Source: Salinicoccus sp. RF5 (GTDB lineage: Bacteria; Bacillota; Bacilli; Staphylococcales; Salinicoccaceae). From it: 64,000 nucleotides of DNA. The stretch is taken from assembly GCF_020786625.1 (NCBI RefSeq), contig NZ_JAJGRC010000002.1:62001-126000 (forward strand). The letters are read 5' to 3'. The notes under the pieces were generated by a model, which saw nothing but the letters and a program-made list of their open reading frames with translations, made no database searches and was not told the DNA's origin. Of this stretch, positions 20,801 to 31,066 are shown one piece after another. The translations under genes were made by a program, and so were the position numbers. Each line of letters begins with the position of its first letter. The stretch's first letter is position 1.

Positions 20801-21498
20801 CAGAAATCCGCGGAGCCGTTACGGATATCGAAGTCGTCAAGGACCGCCAGCAGGAGATCAAGATCAAGGGCGAGCAGGAGACGAAGACCTACACAGCACC
20901 GGCGACAGCGCGTCTGCTCGTGGAAGTTGGAGATCAGATCGAACCCGGCCAGATCCTTACAGAAGGTTCGATAGAACCGAAGGAACTCCTTGCGGTAGCG
21001 GGCTTGAACCGCACACAGGAATATCTTCTCAAGGAAGTTCAGAAGGTATACCGCATGCAGGGTGTTGAAATCGACGATAAGCACGTCGAGGTCATGGTCA
21101 GACAGATGCTCAGGAAAGTCAGGATCATCGATGCTGGAGACACGACGCTCCTTCCAGGTGCACTTGTCGACATCCATGCGTTTACGGATGCAAACAAGGA
21201 AATCTTCAAGAAGCGTAAACGTCCAGCAACGGCGAAACCGGTACTGCTCGGAATCACGAAAGCATCCCTTGAAACAGAGAGCTTCCTCTCTGCAGCCAGC
21301 TTCCAGGAAACGACAAGAGTACTTACAGATGCTGCAATCAAAGGAAAACGGGATGAACTTCTCGGCCTCAAGGAAAATGTCATCATCGGTAAGCTGATTC
21401 CGGCAGGAACAGGCATGCCGAAGTACCGCGATGTCGAGATCGATGTCGAAAGAAATACTGAAGCAGCCGATAAGGAAGAAGTATTGATAGAAGAATAA
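17875..21498 (+). CDS. rpoC: RNA polymerase beta' subunit
   Basis: 1207 residues starting at TTG (17875) behind GGGAGGAAAG. The TTG start gives [16 protein letters not shown], the conserved Staphylococcaceae beginning. The N-terminal zinc finger has cysteines in CSCGKYK and CDRCG. The catalytic magnesium loop is [12 protein letters not shown] (about residue 450). A second zinc site appears as [14 protein letters not shown] terminator follows the stop. Together with RpoB it forms the polymerase active site. Confidence 0.98.
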   Translation: MIDVNRFQYMKIGLASSEKIRSWSFGEVKKPETINYRTLKPERDGLFCEKIFGPTKDWECSCGKYKRVRYKGMVCDRCGVEVTRSKVRRERMGHIELAAPVSHIWYFKGIPSRMGLLLDMSPRSLEEVIYFASYAVIKPGSTGLEPKQLLTEREYREYYDKHGNTFTAKMGAEAIKELLMDVNLEEELEALRKELETATGQRLTRAIKRLEVVESFRSSGNDPSWMILDVLPIIPPEIRPMVQLDGGRFATSDLNDLYRRVINRNNRLKRLLDLGAPGIIVQNEKRMLQEAVDALIDNGRRGRPVTGPGNRPLKSLSHMLKGKQGRFRQNLLGKRVDYSGRSVIVVGPSLKMYQCGLPKEMALELFKPFVMKELVEREMATNIKNAKGKIERMEDDVWDVLEDVIKEHPVLLNRAPTLHRLGIQAFEATLVEGRAIRLHPLVTTAYNADFDGDQMAVHVPLSKEAQAEARMLMLAAQNILNPKDGKPVVTPSQDMVLGNYYLTLERENTKREGHIFKDTNEVVMAYQNGYVQLHTRIGLHTNSLETEKVSEENKGKILMTTTGKVIFNEIMPPSFPYLNEPTRENLEDKTPDRYFVSVSELGEGGLAERLKETPIVEPFNKKYLGQIIAEVFNKFHITETSVMLDLMKDLGFKYSSKAGITVGVSDIVVLPDKQQIIDETEEKVEKVQKQFARGLITEDERYGAVIELWTRAKDVIQERLMASLHRLNPIFMMSDSGARGNASNFTQLAGMRGLMANPSGQIIELPIKSSFREGLTVLEYFISTHGARKGLADTALKTADSGYLTRRLVDVAQDVIVRDDDCGTDKGLLVSALTEGSELIEPFIDRLEGRYSKETVRHPETKEILVRSNELITTELAKEIVNSGIEEMYIRSAFTCNTRHGVCERCYGKNLATGEKVEVGEAVGTIAAQSIGEPGTQLTMRTFHTGGVAGSDITQGLPRIQELFEARNPKGQAMISEIRGAVTDIEVVKDRQQEIKIKGEQETKTYTAPATARLLVEVGDQIEPGQILTEGSIEPKELLAVAGLNRTQEYLLKEVQKVYRMQGVEIDDKHVEVMVRQMLRKVRIIDAGDTTLLPGALVDIHAFTDANKEIFKKRKRPATAKPVLLGITKASLETESFLSAASFQETTRVLTDAAIKGKRDELLGLKENVIIGKLIPAGTGMPKYRDVEIDVERNTEAADKEEVLIEE

Positions 21499-21506
21499 CA
21501 GCAGCT

Positions 21507-21534
21507 CCCACTCTCCGGAGTGGGGCCTGTTTTT
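21507..21534 (+). terminator. Terminator after rpoC
   Basis: Stem CCCACTC/GAGTGGG with loop TCCG, then GCCTGTTTTT. It separates rpoBC from the rpsL operon. Confidence 0.85.
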
Positions 21535-21546
21535 CATGATATATTG

Positions 21547-21575
21547 TTGACATCAATAGTGGCGGATGCTATTAT
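21547..21575 (+). promoter_or_regulatory. Promoter of rpsL-rpsG-fusA
   Basis: TTGACA (21547-21552), a 17-base spacer and TATTAT (21570-21575). It lies just after the rpoC terminator, and no L7Ae-like gene separates it from rpsL. Confidence 0.85.
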
Positions 21576-21634
21576 TATTAAGGTTACTCTATATGGGATC
21601 GATACGATCGATATGGAGATAGAAAATGTTGAAA

Positions 21635-21662
21635 TGTAAGATTTCAGTCTTACACATTTTTT
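21635..21662 (+). terminator. Hairpin with T-run in the rpsL leader
   Basis: TGTAAGA/TCTTACA with loop TTTCAG, then CATTTTTT. It lies about 50 bases into the leader and may act as an attenuator of the S12-S7-EF-G operon. No alternative fold was worked out. Confidence 0.5.
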
Positions 21663-21719
21663 ATACCCTAAAAATGAACCACCTGGATGTGTGGGATTAA
21701 TGAAGAGAGGAGGAAAACC

Positions 21720-22136
21720 ATGCCAACGATTAATCAGCTTGTAAGAAAACCTCGTCAATCAAAAGGACAGAAATCAGACTCACCAGCATTGAACAGAGGG
21801 TTCAACAGCCTTAAGAAGCGTGTGACACACGAAAATGCACCACAGAAACGCGGTGTTTGTACTCGTGTTGGAACAATGACTCCTAAGAAACCGAACTCCG
21901 CTCTGCGTAAATATGCACGTGTGAGACTTTCAAATAATGTTGAAGTGAACGCATATATTCCTGGAATCGGGCACAACCTGCAAGAACACAGTGTAGTACT
22001 TATTCGCGGTGGACGTGTAAAGGACCTTCCTGGTGTGCGTTACCATATCGTACGTGGTGCGCTTGATACTTCAGGTGTCAACGACCGCAGACAAGGCCGT
22101 TCACTCTACGGTACTAAACGCCCTAAGAAAAAATAA
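21720..22136 (+). CDS. rpsL: Ribosomal protein S12
   Basis: 138 residues from the ATG at 21720, preceded by GAGGAGG. It begins [15 protein letters not shown] and contains [11 protein letters not shown], the decoding-site loop where streptomycin resistance mutations arise; the lysines appear wild type. The C-terminal [21 protein letters not shown] is standard. S12 controls decoding accuracy at the 30S A site. It is the first gene of the str operon. Confidence 0.98.
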   Translation: MPTINQLVRKPRQSKGQKSDSPALNRGFNSLKKRVTHENAPQKRGVCTRVGTMTPKKPNSALRKYARVRLSNNVEVNAYIPGIGHNLQEHSVVLIRGGRVKDLPGVRYHIVRGALDTSGVNDRRQGRSLYGTKRPKKK

Positions 22137-22187
22137 TTCCGTCATGATATGACGTACACAAACCTAATTTTTGAAAGGAGGATGACT

Positions 22188-22658
22188 ATGCCACGTAAAG
22201 GACCAGTTGCCAAAAGAGACGTATTGCCGGATCCGATTCACAATTCCAAACTTGTGACTAAGCTTATCAATAAAATGATGGTGGACGGAAAACGCGGTAC
22301 ATCCCAAAGAATTCTCTATTCAGCATTTGATCTTGTACAGGAACGTTCTGGCAGGGATGCAATCGAAGTTTTTGATGAAGCGATCGAGAACATCATGCCG
22401 GTACTTGAAGTTAAAGCACGCCGTGTAGGTGGTTCAAACTACCAGGTGCCAGTAGAGGTACGTGCAGACCGCCGTACAACTCTCGGACTTCGTTGGCTCG
22501 TGAACTACGCACGTCTGCGTGGGGAAAAGACAATGGAAGAGCGCCTAGCGAACGAAATTCTTGATGCTGCCAACAATACAGGCGGAGCCGTCAAGAAACG
22601 TGAAGACACACACAAGATGGCTGAAGCAAACAGGGCATTCGCTCACTACCGCTGGTAG
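22188..22658 (+). CDS. rpsG: Ribosomal protein S7
   Basis: 156 residues from the ATG at 22188, preceded by AAAGGAGG. It begins [28 protein letters not shown] and includes [14 protein letters not shown]7 nucleates folding of the 16S 3' domain and lines the mRNA exit channel. In many bacteria it also represses its own operon. Position between rpsL and fusA is universal. Confidence 0.98.
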   Translation: MPRKGPVAKRDVLPDPIHNSKLVTKLINKMMVDGKRGTSQRILYSAFDLVQERSGRDAIEVFDEAIENIMPVLEVKARRVGGSNYQVPVEVRADRRTTLGLRWLVNYARLRGEKTMEERLANEILDAANNTGGAVKKREDTHKMAEANRAFAHYRW

Positions 22659-22720
22659 TCGGAGCCCCATAGCCGCTTAGCTTAATTTCATCCCATTCCT
22701 GGAAGGAGAAAAGGATACAA

Positions 22721-24802
22721 ATGGCAAGAGAATTCTCTTTAGATAAAACGCGTAATATCGGTATCATGGCCCACATCGATGCTGGTAAGACGACGACGAC
22801 TGAACGTATTCTTTATTATACAGGCCGCATCCACAAGATTGGTGAAACTCACGAAGGTGCATCCCAGATGGACTGGATGGAGCAGGAACAGGAACGTGGA
22901 ATCACGATCACATCCGCTGCCACAACAGCGCAGTGGGACGGTCACCGCGTCAACATCATCGATACACCTGGACACGTAGACTTCACTGTAGAAGTTGAAC
23001 GGTCCCTCCGTGTACTTGATGGTGCAGTAACAGTTCTTGATGCCCAATCAGGTGTCGAGCCGCAGACTGAAACAGTCTGGAGACAGGCTACGACATACGG
23101 CGTTCCACGTGTTGTATTCATCAACAAGATGGACAAAGTCGGTGCGGACTTCGAATATTCAGTAAGTACCCTCAGAGACCGACTGCAGGCGAATGCCCAC
23201 CCGATCCAGCTGCCGATTGGTGCTGAAGATGACTTCAATGGCATCATCGATCTGGTAGAAATGAAGGCATTCAAGTACAACAACGACCTGGGTACGGAAA
23301 TCGACGAAATCGAAATACCGGCTGACTACCAGGACAAAGCGGAAGAACTCAGAGAAAGCCTGATTGAAGGCCTCGCTGACGTGAATGAAGACGTCATGGA
23401 AAAATACCTGGGTGGAGAAGAAATTTCAGTTGCAGAACTCAAAGCTGCAATCCGCCAGGCGACATGTGATGTCGAGTTCTACCCTGTAATGTGCGGTACA
23501 GCCTTCAAGAACAAAGGGGTACAACTGCTCCTTAATGCAACAATCGACTATCTGCCATCACCACTTGATGTAAAACCTATCGTTGGACACAAAAAAGGTG
23601 ACGAAGATGCGGAAATCATTGCGAAGCCGGATGATTCCGAACCATTTGCTGCACTTGCATTCAAAGTAATGACAGACCCGTTCGTGGGTAAACTTACTTT
23701 CTTCCGTGTGTACTCCGGTACACTGGACGCAGGTTCCTACATCAGGAATACTACGAAAGACAAGCGTGAGCGTGTCGGACGTATCCTGCAGATGCATGCG
23801 AACTCCCGTCAGGAGATCTCCACAGTCTACTCTGGAGATATCGCAGCAGCAATCGGACTCAAAGATACTGGTACAGGAGATACGCTGTGTGATGAAAAGA
23901 ATCAAGTTATTCTTGAGTCCATGGACTTCCCTGAACCGGTTATCCACCTGTCTGTAGAACCGAAATCCAAAGCTGACCAGGACAAGATGTCCAACGCCCT
24001 CGTCAAGCTTCAGGAAGAGGACCCTACATTCACAGCCCACACTGATAATGAGACTGGACAGGTCATCATCGGTGGTATGGGTGAGCTTCACCTCGACATC
24101 CTTGTCGACCGTATGAAGCGTGAATTCAAAGTTGACTGTAACGTAGGTGCACCAATGGTATCCTACCGTGAAACATTCAAGAAGCAGGCTTCTGTACAAG
24201 GTAAATTCACACGTCAATCCGGCGGCCGCGGCCAATACGGTGACGTTCATGTTGAATTCACACCTAACGAAGTCGGTGGCGGTTTCGAGTTCGAAAACGC
24301 AATCGTCGGTGGTGTGGTACCACGTGAATATATCCCATCCGTAGAAGCAGGTATCAGGGATGCCATGGAAAACGGTGTGCTTGCCGGCTACCCTATGGTA
24401 GACGTCAAAGCGAAACTCTTCGATGGTTCCTACCACGATGTCGACTCCTCTGAGATGGCCTTCAAGGTGGCTGCATCCCTGGCACTCAAAGAAGCTGCCA
24501 AGGTTTGTGACCCTGTAATCCTTGAGCCGATGATGAAGGTTGAAATCGTAATGCCTGAAGAGTACATGGGAGACATCATGGGTGACGTTACAAGCCGTCG
24601 TGGCCGTGTCGAAGGTATGGCTGCACGCGGTAACGCCCAAGTCGTCAACGCATTCGTTCCACTGTCCGAAATGTTCGGATATGCGACCAACCTGCGTTCA
24701 AACACGCAAGGCCGCGGAACTTATACAATGACATTCGATCACTATGAAGAAGTGCCGAAATCAATCTCTGAAGAAATCATCAAGAAAAACAAAGGTGAAT
24801 AA
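22721..24802 (+). CDS. fusA: Elongation factor G
   Basis: 693 residues. G-domain motifs are AHIDAGKTT (G1), DTPGHVDF (G3) and [10 protein letters not shown] (G4). Domain IV has [10 protein letters not shown] and domain V the usual C-terminal segment. EF-G translocates tRNA and mRNA after peptide transfer and splits ribosomes together with RRF. Substitutions in this protein give fusidic acid resistance in relatives; none was scored here. Ribosome site AAGGAGAAAAGG precedes the ATG. Confidence 0.98.
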   Translation: MAREFSLDKTRNIGIMAHIDAGKTTTTERILYYTGRIHKIGETHEGASQMDWMEQEQERGITITSAATTAQWDGHRVNIIDTPGHVDFTVEVERSLRVLDGAVTVLDAQSGVEPQTETVWRQATTYGVPRVVFINKMDKVGADFEYSVSTLRDRLQANAHPIQLPIGAEDDFNGIIDLVEMKAFKYNNDLGTEIDEIEIPADYQDKAEELRESLIEGLADVNEDVMEKYLGGEEISVAELKAAIRQATCDVEFYPVMCGTAFKNKGVQLLLNATIDYLPSPLDVKPIVGHKKGDEDAEIIAKPDDSEPFAALAFKVMTDPFVGKLTFFRVYSGTLDAGSYIRNTTKDKRERVGRILQMHANSRQEISTVYSGDIAAAIGLKDTGTGDTLCDEKNQVILESMDFPEPVIHLSVEPKSKADQDKMSNALVKLQEEDPTFTAHTDNETGQVIIGGMGELHLDILVDRMKREFKVDCNVGAPMVSYRETFKKQASVQGKFTRQSGGRGQYGDVHVEFTPNEVGGGFEFENAIVGGVVPREYIPSVEAGIRDAMENGVLAGYPMVDVKAKLFDGSYHDVDSSEMAFKVAASLALKEAAKVCDPVILEPMMKVEIVMPEEYMGDIMGDVTSRRGRVEGMAARGNAQVVNAFVPLSEMFGYATNLRSNTQGRGTYTMTFDHYEEVPKSISEEIIKKNKGE

Positions 24803-24854
24803 TCAGCCCGCTTGATTTTTAGGCTTGAATCATTTATAAGTGATTTAGAAACAC

Positions 24855-24880
24855 CTCGGGCGGGTGCAGCCCGCTCCGAG
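24855..24880 (+). promoter_or_regulatory. GC-rich hairpin between fusA and tuf
   Basis: CTCGG-GCGGG can pair with CCCGC-TCCGAG around a short loop, with a single bulge. Only TTTCAATATA follows, so it is a weak terminator at best. It may be a pause or RNA-stability element ahead of tuf. Confidence 0.45.
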
Positions 24881-24928
24881 TTTCAATATAAAACAAACAA
24901 TAACTTTATTTAAGGAGAGGTATACGAA

Positions 24929-26116
24929 ATGGCAAAAGAAAAATTCGACCGTTCCAAAACACATGCCAATATTGGTACAATTGGTCACGTTGACCATGGT
25001 AAAACAACTCTGACAGCTGCTATCGCGACTGTTCTTGCTAAAAGAGGTCCAGGTGAAGCTCAGAGCTATGACATGATCGACAACGCACCAGAAGAAAAAG
25101 AACGTGGAATCACAATCAACACTTCCCACATCGAGTATGAAACTGAAAAGCGTCACTATGCGCACGTTGACTGCCCAGGACACGCTGACTACGTTAAAAA
25201 CATGATCACTGGTGCAGCTCAAATGGACGGCGGTATCCTCGTTGTTTCTGCAGCAGACGGTCCAATGCCACAAACACGTGAGCACATCCTGCTCTCCAAA
25301 AACGTTGGCGTACCTGCGCTTGTTGTATTCCTCAACAAAGTTGACATGGTAGACGACGAAGAGCTTCTTGAACTCGTAGAAATGGAAGTGCGTGAACTGC
25401 TTTCCGAATACGACTTCCCTGGCGATGACATCCCAGTAATCGCTGGTTCTGCCCTCAAAGCACTTGAAGGCGACGAAGAGTACGAAGATAAAATTCTTGA
25501 ACTCATGCAGGCAGTGGATGACTATATCCCAACTCCAGAGCGTGACTCCGACAAGCCATTCATGATGCCAGTAGAGGACGTATTCTCCATCACTGGCCGC
25601 GGTACAGTTGCAACAGGCCGTGTTGACCGTGGACAAATCAAAGTCGGTGACGAAGTTGAAATCATCGGTCTTGCTGAAGAGTCCTCCAAAACAACTGTTA
25701 CAGGTGTTGAAATGTTCCGTAAGCTTCTTGATTATGCTGAAGCTGGCGACAACATCGGTGCACTTCTCCGTGGTGTATCCCGTGACGACATCCAACGTGG
25801 CCAAGTACTTGCTGCGCCTGGATCCATCACTCCACACACAGAGTTCAAAGCAGAAGTTTATGTACTTTCAAAAGAAGAAGGTGGACGTCACACTCCATTC
25901 TTCAACAATTACCGCCCACAGTTCTACTTCCGTACTACGGACGTAACTGGTGTAGTAAACCTTCCTGAAGGTACTGAAATGGTTATGCCTGGCGACAACG
26001 TTGAAATGACAGTTCAACTCATTTCTCCAATCGCTATCGAAGACGGTACACGTTTCTCCATCCGTGAAGGTGGACGTACTGTTGGATCAGGTGTTGTAAC
26101 TGACATCATCAAATAA
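24929..26116 (+). CDS. tuf: Elongation factor Tu
   Basis: 395 residues. GTPase motifs are GHVDHGKTT (about 19-27), DCPGHADY and NKVDMVDD. The sequence is nearly identical to staphylococcal EF-Tu, which delivers aminoacyl-tRNA to the A site. Codon choice is strongly biased, as expected for one of the most abundant proteins. The ATG follows AAGGAGAGG, and a terminator sits 20 bases after the stop. Confidence 0.98.
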   Translation: MAKEKFDRSKTHANIGTIGHVDHGKTTLTAAIATVLAKRGPGEAQSYDMIDNAPEEKERGITINTSHIEYETEKRHYAHVDCPGHADYVKNMITGAAQMDGGILVVSAADGPMPQTREHILLSKNVGVPALVVFLNKVDMVDDEELLELVEMEVRELLSEYDFPGDDIPVIAGSALKALEGDEEYEDKILELMQAVDDYIPTPERDSDKPFMMPVEDVFSITGRGTVATGRVDRGQIKVGDEVEIIGLAEESSKTTVTGVEMFRKLLDYAEAGDNIGALLRGVSRDDIQRGQVLAAPGSITPHTEFKAEVYVLSKEEGGRHTPFFNNYRPQFYFRTTDVTGVVNLPEGTEMVMPGDNVEMTVQLISPIAIEDGTRFSIREGGRTVGSGVVTDIIK

Positions 26117-26135
26117 TCCAATTTCATTGGAAGGA

Positions 26136-26163
26136 AGAGCCGGGGAACCCCGGCTCTTTTTTT
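26136..26163 (+). terminator. Terminator after tuf
   Basis: AGAGCCGGGG/CCCCGGCTCT around a minimal loop (inner pairs probably open), followed by seven T residues. It closes the str operon. Confidence 0.95.
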
Positions 26164-26172
26164 GTGGCAAAT

Positions 26173-26201
26173 AAAGGCGTCCTCAAACTGAGGACGCCTT
26201 T
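26173..26201 (-). terminator. Terminator of the amidohydrolase operon
   Basis: A perfect 13-bp stem AAAGGCGTCCTCA/TGAGGACGCCTTT with a 3-base loop lies just beyond the stop of the leftmost amidohydrolase. It reads on both strands. Confidence 0.8.
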
Positions 26202-26207
26202 ATTCTA

Positions 26208-27374
26208 CTATTCAAACCCAGTCACTATCCTTATGAGTGCTTCGACACCGGCTTTCATGCCGCGCTCATCAATATCGAATAGCGGATGATGATGGGGGCG
26301 GTCGGCACCGATATCTGTGTTTCTTACTCCTGTATAGAAGTAGCATCCCGGCCTTTCCTGCAGGAAGTAGGAGAAGTCTTCTCCCCCCATGGATGGTGGG
26401 TTCTCCTCACAGGTCTTAACGTAGCTGGCATCCTTCAATACATTCAATGTGTGGTCTAGCTGATCATTGTCATTGAGCAGTGAAGGATAGCCATCTGTGT
26501 ATTTGAGATGGCATTTGACGTCGAAGCTCGACTCAATCCCGCGGATGATGCCTTCCATGCGCTGCCGTACCCTTTCTTTGACTTCCTTTTCGAAGGTCCT
26601 GATTGTACCGCTGATTTCAACGGTATTTGGAATGACATTGAAGGAGGACCCTCCATTGAAGGTAGATACGGTGACGACAGCAGATTTCAGCGGATCTATG
26701 GTTCTTGAGACGATGCTCTGCATCTGCTGGATGAGGGAGGCTGCAGCAACAACAGGATCGATTGCCTCATGAGGCTCAGCGCCATGGCCGCCCCGTCCTT
26801 CTATCTCGATAGAAAATGCATCGGCACTCGCAAATGCATAGTCATAGGTATATGAGAGGGTGCCGACGGGATAGAGGCTGGAGACGTGCGTTCCGAATAC
26901 ATAATCGACATCTTCCAAGGCTCCGTCCTCAATCATCGCTTTTGCGCCTCCAGGAAGCAGCTCTTCTGCATGCTGGTGGATGAGGACCACGTTGACGGGG
27001 AGTTCCTCTTTGTGTGCGGCCAGTATGCGGGCTGCTGTAATCAGCATCGCCGTGTGGGCATCATGGCCGCAAGCATGCATCACACCCGGGTTGGTCGATC
27101 TGTAGGGGACATCCTTTTCGTCCTGGATGGGCAGGGCATCGAAGTCGGCGCGCAGTCCGACCGTCTTATAGTCGTCATTTACATGGAGACGCGCGACAAT
27201 GCCATTACCGCCTACATCCTGACGGATATCAAAGCCGAGGTCCCTGATCTGTTCATATATATAACGTTTCGTATTCTCCTCTTCAAACGATACTTCAGGG
27301 TGCATGTGCATATGGCGGCGTATGGCGACCATATCCTCATAGTGCTGTTCTATTTCATTGGTCAGGTCCATCAT
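26208..27374 (-). CDS. M20 family amidohydrolase, third copy of a tandem set
   Basis: 388 residues. Metal-binding motifs of the M20D (hippurate/N-acetyl amino acid hydrolase) family are present: HACGHDAHTA, HQHAEELLPGGA, GRGGHGAEPH and GGEDFSYF. These di-metal enzymes cleave N-acyl or N-acetyl groups from amino acids; the substrate cannot be told from sequence. It overlaps the upstream paralogue at its start (ATGA-type junction), so the set is translationally coupled. Staphylococcus aureus carries a single such gene at this place next to tuf. Confidence 0.9.
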   Translation of the reverse strand: MMDLTNEIEQHYEDMVAIRRHMHMHPEVSFEEENTKRYIYEQIRDLGFDIRQDVGGNGIVARLHVNDDYKTVGLRADFDALPIQDEKDVPYRSTNPGVMHACGHDAHTAMLITAARILAAHKEELPVNVVLIHQHAEELLPGGAKAMIEDGALEDVDYVFGTHVSSLYPVGTLSYTYDYAFASADAFSIEIEGRGGHGAEPHEAIDPVVAAASLIQQMQSIVSRTIDPLKSAVVTVSTFNGGSSFNVIPNTVEISGTIRTFEKEVKERVRQRMEGIIRGIESSFDVKCHLKYTDGYPSLLNDNDQLDHTLNVLKDASYVKTCEENPPSMGGEDFSYFLQERPGCYFYTGVRNTDIGADRPHHHPLFDIDERGMKAGVEALIRIVTGFE

Positions 27375-28561
27375 TCGTAAGACTCCTTTTCCAGATAGTT
27401 GAATACGGATTTCAGCATGACGGACACTGCGTTCGTCAGGCCCTTTTCATCAATGTCGAATTTGCCATGATGATGCGGGTAGTCCGCTTTGAAGTTGGGG
27501 TTCCGTGTCCCGGTGTAGTAGAAGGTGCCGGGCACACGCTGCAGGTAGTAGGAGAAGTCCTCGCCGCCGAGGTCCGGTTCCAGCTCCTGGACTTCCTTCA
27601 CGGTGGAGACCTGCTTTGCCGCCGCCAGTACAAGATCCGTCTCATCAGTCGTATTTACTACAGGCGGATACCCCTTCATGTAATCAAGGTCATAGGAGAT
27701 GCCTGTAGTGGTGACCAGCCCTTCGAGACACTTCTTCAGCTCTGTGATCATGACATTCTGCGTCTCGGCATTGAAGGTGCGGATGGTCCCTCCGACTTCG
27801 ACCTCGTCCGGGATGATGTTATGCTGGTGTCCGCCGTTGAACATCGTGATGGACAGGACGACCGGTTCCATCGGTTTCGATTTGCGGGTGACGATGTACT
27901 GCAGCTGATTGCAGAAAGAGATCGCCGCTGCCACGGGGTCGGTGGCCACATGCGGTTTTGAGGCATGTCCTCCGCGTCCGTGTATTTTTATGGTGAAATC
28001 ATCAGGCATGCCTGTGGCCGTGCCGTATTTATATCCGATGGTGCCGACATCAAGACTGCTGGTGACATGCTGTCCGAAAATGACATCGACATCTTCCAGA
28101 CATCCATCGGCAATCATCTGTATGGCGCCGCCGGGATCCACTTCTTCGGCATGCTGGTGGATGAAGACCACGTTACCCTTCAGATGCTCCCTATTCTCCG
28201 AGAGGATGCGTGCCACAGTGAGCAGCACAGCCGTGTGGGCATCGTGTCCGCATGCATGCATGACTCCGGGGACAGTGGACCTGTACGGCACATCCTTCTG
28301 GTCCTGGATGGGAAGGGCGTCGAAATCAGCCCGCAGTGCTACAGTAGGCAGGGAAGGGTCGGTGATCAGCCTGCCGACGACACCGCGTCCACCGACGCCT
28401 TCCTGCACATCGAGGCCCAGTTCCCGCAGGTATTCGGCAATATATGCGGGCGTCTGGACCTCATGGAATGAAAGTTCGGGATACATGTGGAAATGGCGGC
28501 GCAGACGCACCATCTCATTGTAGTGGGTTTCCGTCAGACGTTCTATCATTGCTATTTCCAT
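27371..28561 (-). CDS. M20 family amidohydrolase, second copy of a tandem set
   Basis: 396 residues with the same metal motifs as its neighbours: HACGHDAHTA, HQHAEEVDPGGA, GRGGHASKPH and GGEDFSYY. The ATG at 28561 overlaps the end of the first copy by ten bases and has an AGGTGAT ribosome site inside that gene; Met5 is an alternative start. Identity to the other two copies looks moderate, so the duplications are not recent and substrate preferences may have diverged. Confidence 0.9.
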   Translation of the reverse strand: MEIAMIERLTETHYNEMVRLRRHFHMYPELSFHEVQTPAYIAEYLRELGLDVQEGVGGRGVVGRLITDPSLPTVALRADFDALPIQDQKDVPYRSTVPGVMHACGHDAHTAVLLTVARILSENREHLKGNVVFIHQHAEEVDPGGAIQMIADGCLEDVDVIFGQHVTSSLDVGTIGYKYGTATGMPDDFTIKIHGRGGHASKPHVATDPVAAAISFCNQLQYIVTRKSKPMEPVVLSITMFNGGHQHNIIPDEVEVGGTIRTFNAETQNVMITELKKCLEGLVTTTGISYDLDYMKGYPPVVNTTDETDLVLAAAKQVSTVKEVQELEPDLGGEDFSYYLQRVPGTFYYTGTRNPNFKADYPHHHGKFDIDEKGLTNAVSVMLKSVFNYLEKESYE

Positions 28562-29724
28562 TCGATCACCTGCTCGATTTCAAGTATTTTCATGAACATG
28601 GAAAGGCCGCTTTGCATGGCATCTTCGTCCATGTCGAATTTCGGGTGATGATGCACATAGTCGCTGTGCTTTCCGGAGTTTCCGGATCCGGTGAAGAAGA
28701 ACGCGCCGGGCCGTTCATTGATGTAATAGGAGAAATCCTCCCCGATCATCAGTGGTTTGGCCTCCTCGAAGTCGAATCCGAGTGCTTCAGCTGCCTGCTG
28801 GATCACTGAGGCTTCCGATTCATGATTGACGACTGCAGGATAGCCGAAATTATAGTCGACTTCTGCTGTCGCCCCCCGTTTTTCAGCGGTCAGTTGGGCC
28901 TCCTGATGGAAGATGTCGCGGATCCGCTCCTTTACAGTGTGATCGAATGTCCGTACAGTCCCTATGAGTTCGGCAGAATCCGGTATGACATTGAAAGCAT
29001 CACCGGCCCGTACTTTGCCGACGGTCACGACTGCATTATCCAGTGGGGAAACCTGTCTTGAGACCGCAGTCTGCAGATTTGTGATGAGTTCTGCGGCGAT
29101 GACGACCGGGTCGACCGAATTCTGGGGCTTTGCGGCATGTCCGCCCCTGCCCTGTATACGGATCGTGAACATATCGGGGCTCGAGATGACCGGTCCCGGC
29201 TTCGTCTTGATCTGATGGGTCGGGTATTGGCTCCAGTAGTGCTGCCCGTAGACTTTGTCGATGCCTTCAAGCACACCGTCCTCCACCATCGAAATCGCGC
29301 CGCCTGGCTGCACTTCTTCAGCGAACTGGAAGATGAAGGAAACACTGCCCTTGAGATCTTCACGATTCCTGTGTACTAGTTCCAGCAAGGCGAGGAGGGT
29401 GCTTGTATGGGCATCGTGTCCGCATGCATGCATCACACCATCGACCGTCGACCTGTATGGCACATCCTTCTCATCATGGATCGGCAGTGCATCAAAGTCT
29501 GCACGGATGGCGATGTGGGGATGGGGCGCATCACCGATTGTGGCAAGCAGGCCGCGTCCGCCGACACCTTCCCGGACCGTAACGCCCGGGTAGCGTTTCA
29601 GGCGTTCCAGTATGTATTGATACGTCTCATCCTCCTGAAATGAAACTTCAGGATGCATGTGCATATATCGTCTGTTTTCGACCATATCAGGGAGTATGGT
29701 TTTTGCGATTTCATCTATCGTCAT
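28552..29724 (-). CDS. M20 family amidohydrolase, first copy of a tandem set
   Basis: 390 residues, the promoter-proximal gene of the three. Motifs: HACGHDAHTS, FQFAEEVQPGGA, GRGGHAAKPQ and IGEDFSYY. It differs most from the others at these sites; the glutamine in KPQ replaces the histidine seen in both paralogues (KPH, EPH). A GGAGGCG ribosome site lies eight bases before the ATG. A TATAAT hexamer on the minus strand (29742-29747) may be the -10 of the operon, but no good -35 was found. Confidence 0.9.
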   Translation of the reverse strand: MTIDEIAKTILPDMVENRRYMHMHPEVSFQEDETYQYILERLKRYPGVTVREGVGGRGLLATIGDAPHPHIAIRADFDALPIHDEKDVPYRSTVDGVMHACGHDAHTSTLLALLELVHRNREDLKGSVSFIFQFAEEVQPGGAISMVEDGVLEGIDKVYGQHYWSQYPTHQIKTKPGPVISSPDMFTIRIQGRGGHAAKPQNSVDPVVIAAELITNLQTAVSRQVSPLDNAVVTVGKVRAGDAFNVIPDSAELIGTVRTFDHTVKERIRDIFHQEAQLTAEKRGATAEVDYNFGYPAVVNHESEASVIQQAAEALGFDFEEAKPLMIGEDFSYYINERPGAFFFTGSGNSGKHSDYVHHHPKFDMDEDAMQSGLSMFMKILEIEQVIEWK

Positions 29725-29827
29725 TTAATTCGCCTCCATAAATTATATTACATAATTTTATCAAATTTTCGCACTTTTATAAACATAATAAAACCCATGT
29801 TTTCAATTCTAAGTGAAGTTCCACTTG

Positions 29828-29836
29828 TGATATGAT
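29828..29836 (+). promoter_or_regulatory. Extended -10 promoter of kbl
   Basis: TGA followed by TATGAT (29831-29836) gives an extended -10. No convincing -35 is present. Confidence 0.5.
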
Positions 29837-29860
29837 ATGGGAAAGAGGAGGAGATAGACA

Positions 29861-31051
29861 ATGTCTAAAATTTTGGACGAATATCTTGCATCGAATCTGC
29901 AGGAACTCAAGGAAAATGGGCTTTATAATGAGATCAATGTCGTAGAGGGCGCGAATGGTCCTGAAATCACGATTGAGGGGAAAAAATTGATCAACCTGTC
30001 TTCCAACAACTATCTGGGTCTGGCAACAGACGAGACATTAAAGAAGGTGGCGAAGGAAGCGATCGACTCCCATGGGGTGGGGGCAGGAGCTGTACGTACA
30101 ATCAATGGAACACTTGATCTGCACGTGGAACTCGAGGAGACGCTAGCCAAATTCAAAGGGACGGAAGCGGCTGTTGCATTCCAGTCCGGATTCAACTGCA
30201 ACATGGCTGCCATACAGGCCGTCATGGGCAAGGAGGACGCCATCCTATCCGATGAACTGAACCATGCATCCATCATTGACGGATGCCGCCTGTCCCGTGC
30301 GAAGATCATCCGTGTCAATCACTCTGATATGGAGGATCTCCGCAGTAAGGCGAAGGAAGCGGTGGAGTCCGGCCAGTACAGGAAAGTCATGTATATCACC
30401 GACGGCGTCTTCTCCATGGATGGGGATGTTGCACTGCTGCCTGAAATCGTCGAAATCGCAAAGGAATTCGACCTGATCACATATGTCGACGACGCACATG
30501 GTTCAGGCGTCATGGGCAAAGGAGCCGGCACAGTTAAGCATTTCGGTCTGGAGAAGGATATCGATATCCAGATGGGTACACTGTCGAAAGCGATCGGCGT
30601 CGTCGGCGGTTATGTGGCCGGCAGCCAGGACCTGATCGACTACCTGAAGGTGGCGGCACGTCCATTCCTGTTCTCCACATCACTGACTCCAGGGGATACG
30701 CGCGCAATTACTGAAGCGGTCCGCATGCTGATGGCTTCTACAGAGCTGCATGACAGAGTATGGGAGAACGGCGATTACCTGAAGGAAGGTCTGAAGAAGC
30801 TCGGCTTTGATATCGGCAATTCAGAAACTCCGATAACGCCTTGCATCATAGGGGATGAAAAGACGACGCAGGAGTTCTCGAAGCGTCTGATGGAAGAGGG
30901 CGTCTATGCGAAATCCATCGTCTTCCCGACGGTTCCGAAAGGGGCAGGCCGGGTAAGGAATATGCCGACTGCGGCGCACACGAAGGAAATGCTGGATGAG
31001 GCGCTTGCGGTCTACGAAAAGATCGGCAAGGAATTGAACGTAATCTCATAA
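29861..31051 (+). CDS. kbl: Glycine C-acetyltransferase (2-amino-3-ketobutyrate CoA ligase)
   Basis: 396 residues. A PLP-dependent alpha-oxoamine synthase: the cofactor lysine is Lys243 in MGTLSKAIG, and [10 protein letters not shown] and NNYLGLA are family motifs. It converts 2-amino-3-oxobutyrate plus CoA to glycine and acetyl-CoA. BioF is a close relative, but the neighbouring threonine dehydrogenase supports Kbl. The ribosome site is AGAGGAGG. Only 15 bases separate it from tdh, so the pair is an operon. Confidence 0.93.
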   Translation: MSKILDEYLASNLQELKENGLYNEINVVEGANGPEITIEGKKLINLSSNNYLGLATDETLKKVAKEAIDSHGVGAGAVRTINGTLDLHVELEETLAKFKGTEAAVAFQSGFNCNMAAIQAVMGKEDAILSDELNHASIIDGCRLSRAKIIRVNHSDMEDLRSKAKEAVESGQYRKVMYITDGVFSMDGDVALLPEIVEIAKEFDLITYVDDAHGSGVMGKGAGTVKHFGLEKDIDIQMGTLSKAIGVVGGYVAGSQDLIDYLKVAARPFLFSTSLTPGDTRAITEAVRMLMASTELHDRVWENGDYLKEGLKKLGFDIGNSETPITPCIIGDEKTTQEFSKRLMEEGVYAKSIVFPTVPKGAGRVRNMPTAAHTKEMLDEALAVYEKIGKELNVIS

Positions 31052-31066
31052 ATAAGGAGTACAGCA

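Noticed and set aside
23558-24640. 360-codon minus-strand frame within fusA
   Set aside because: Shadow frame of a strongly codon-biased gene; cysteine- and histidine-rich nonsense composition.
24845-25837. 330-codon minus-strand frame within tuf
   Set aside because: Shadow of tuf; phenylalanine, cysteine and valine excess typical of an antisense frame.
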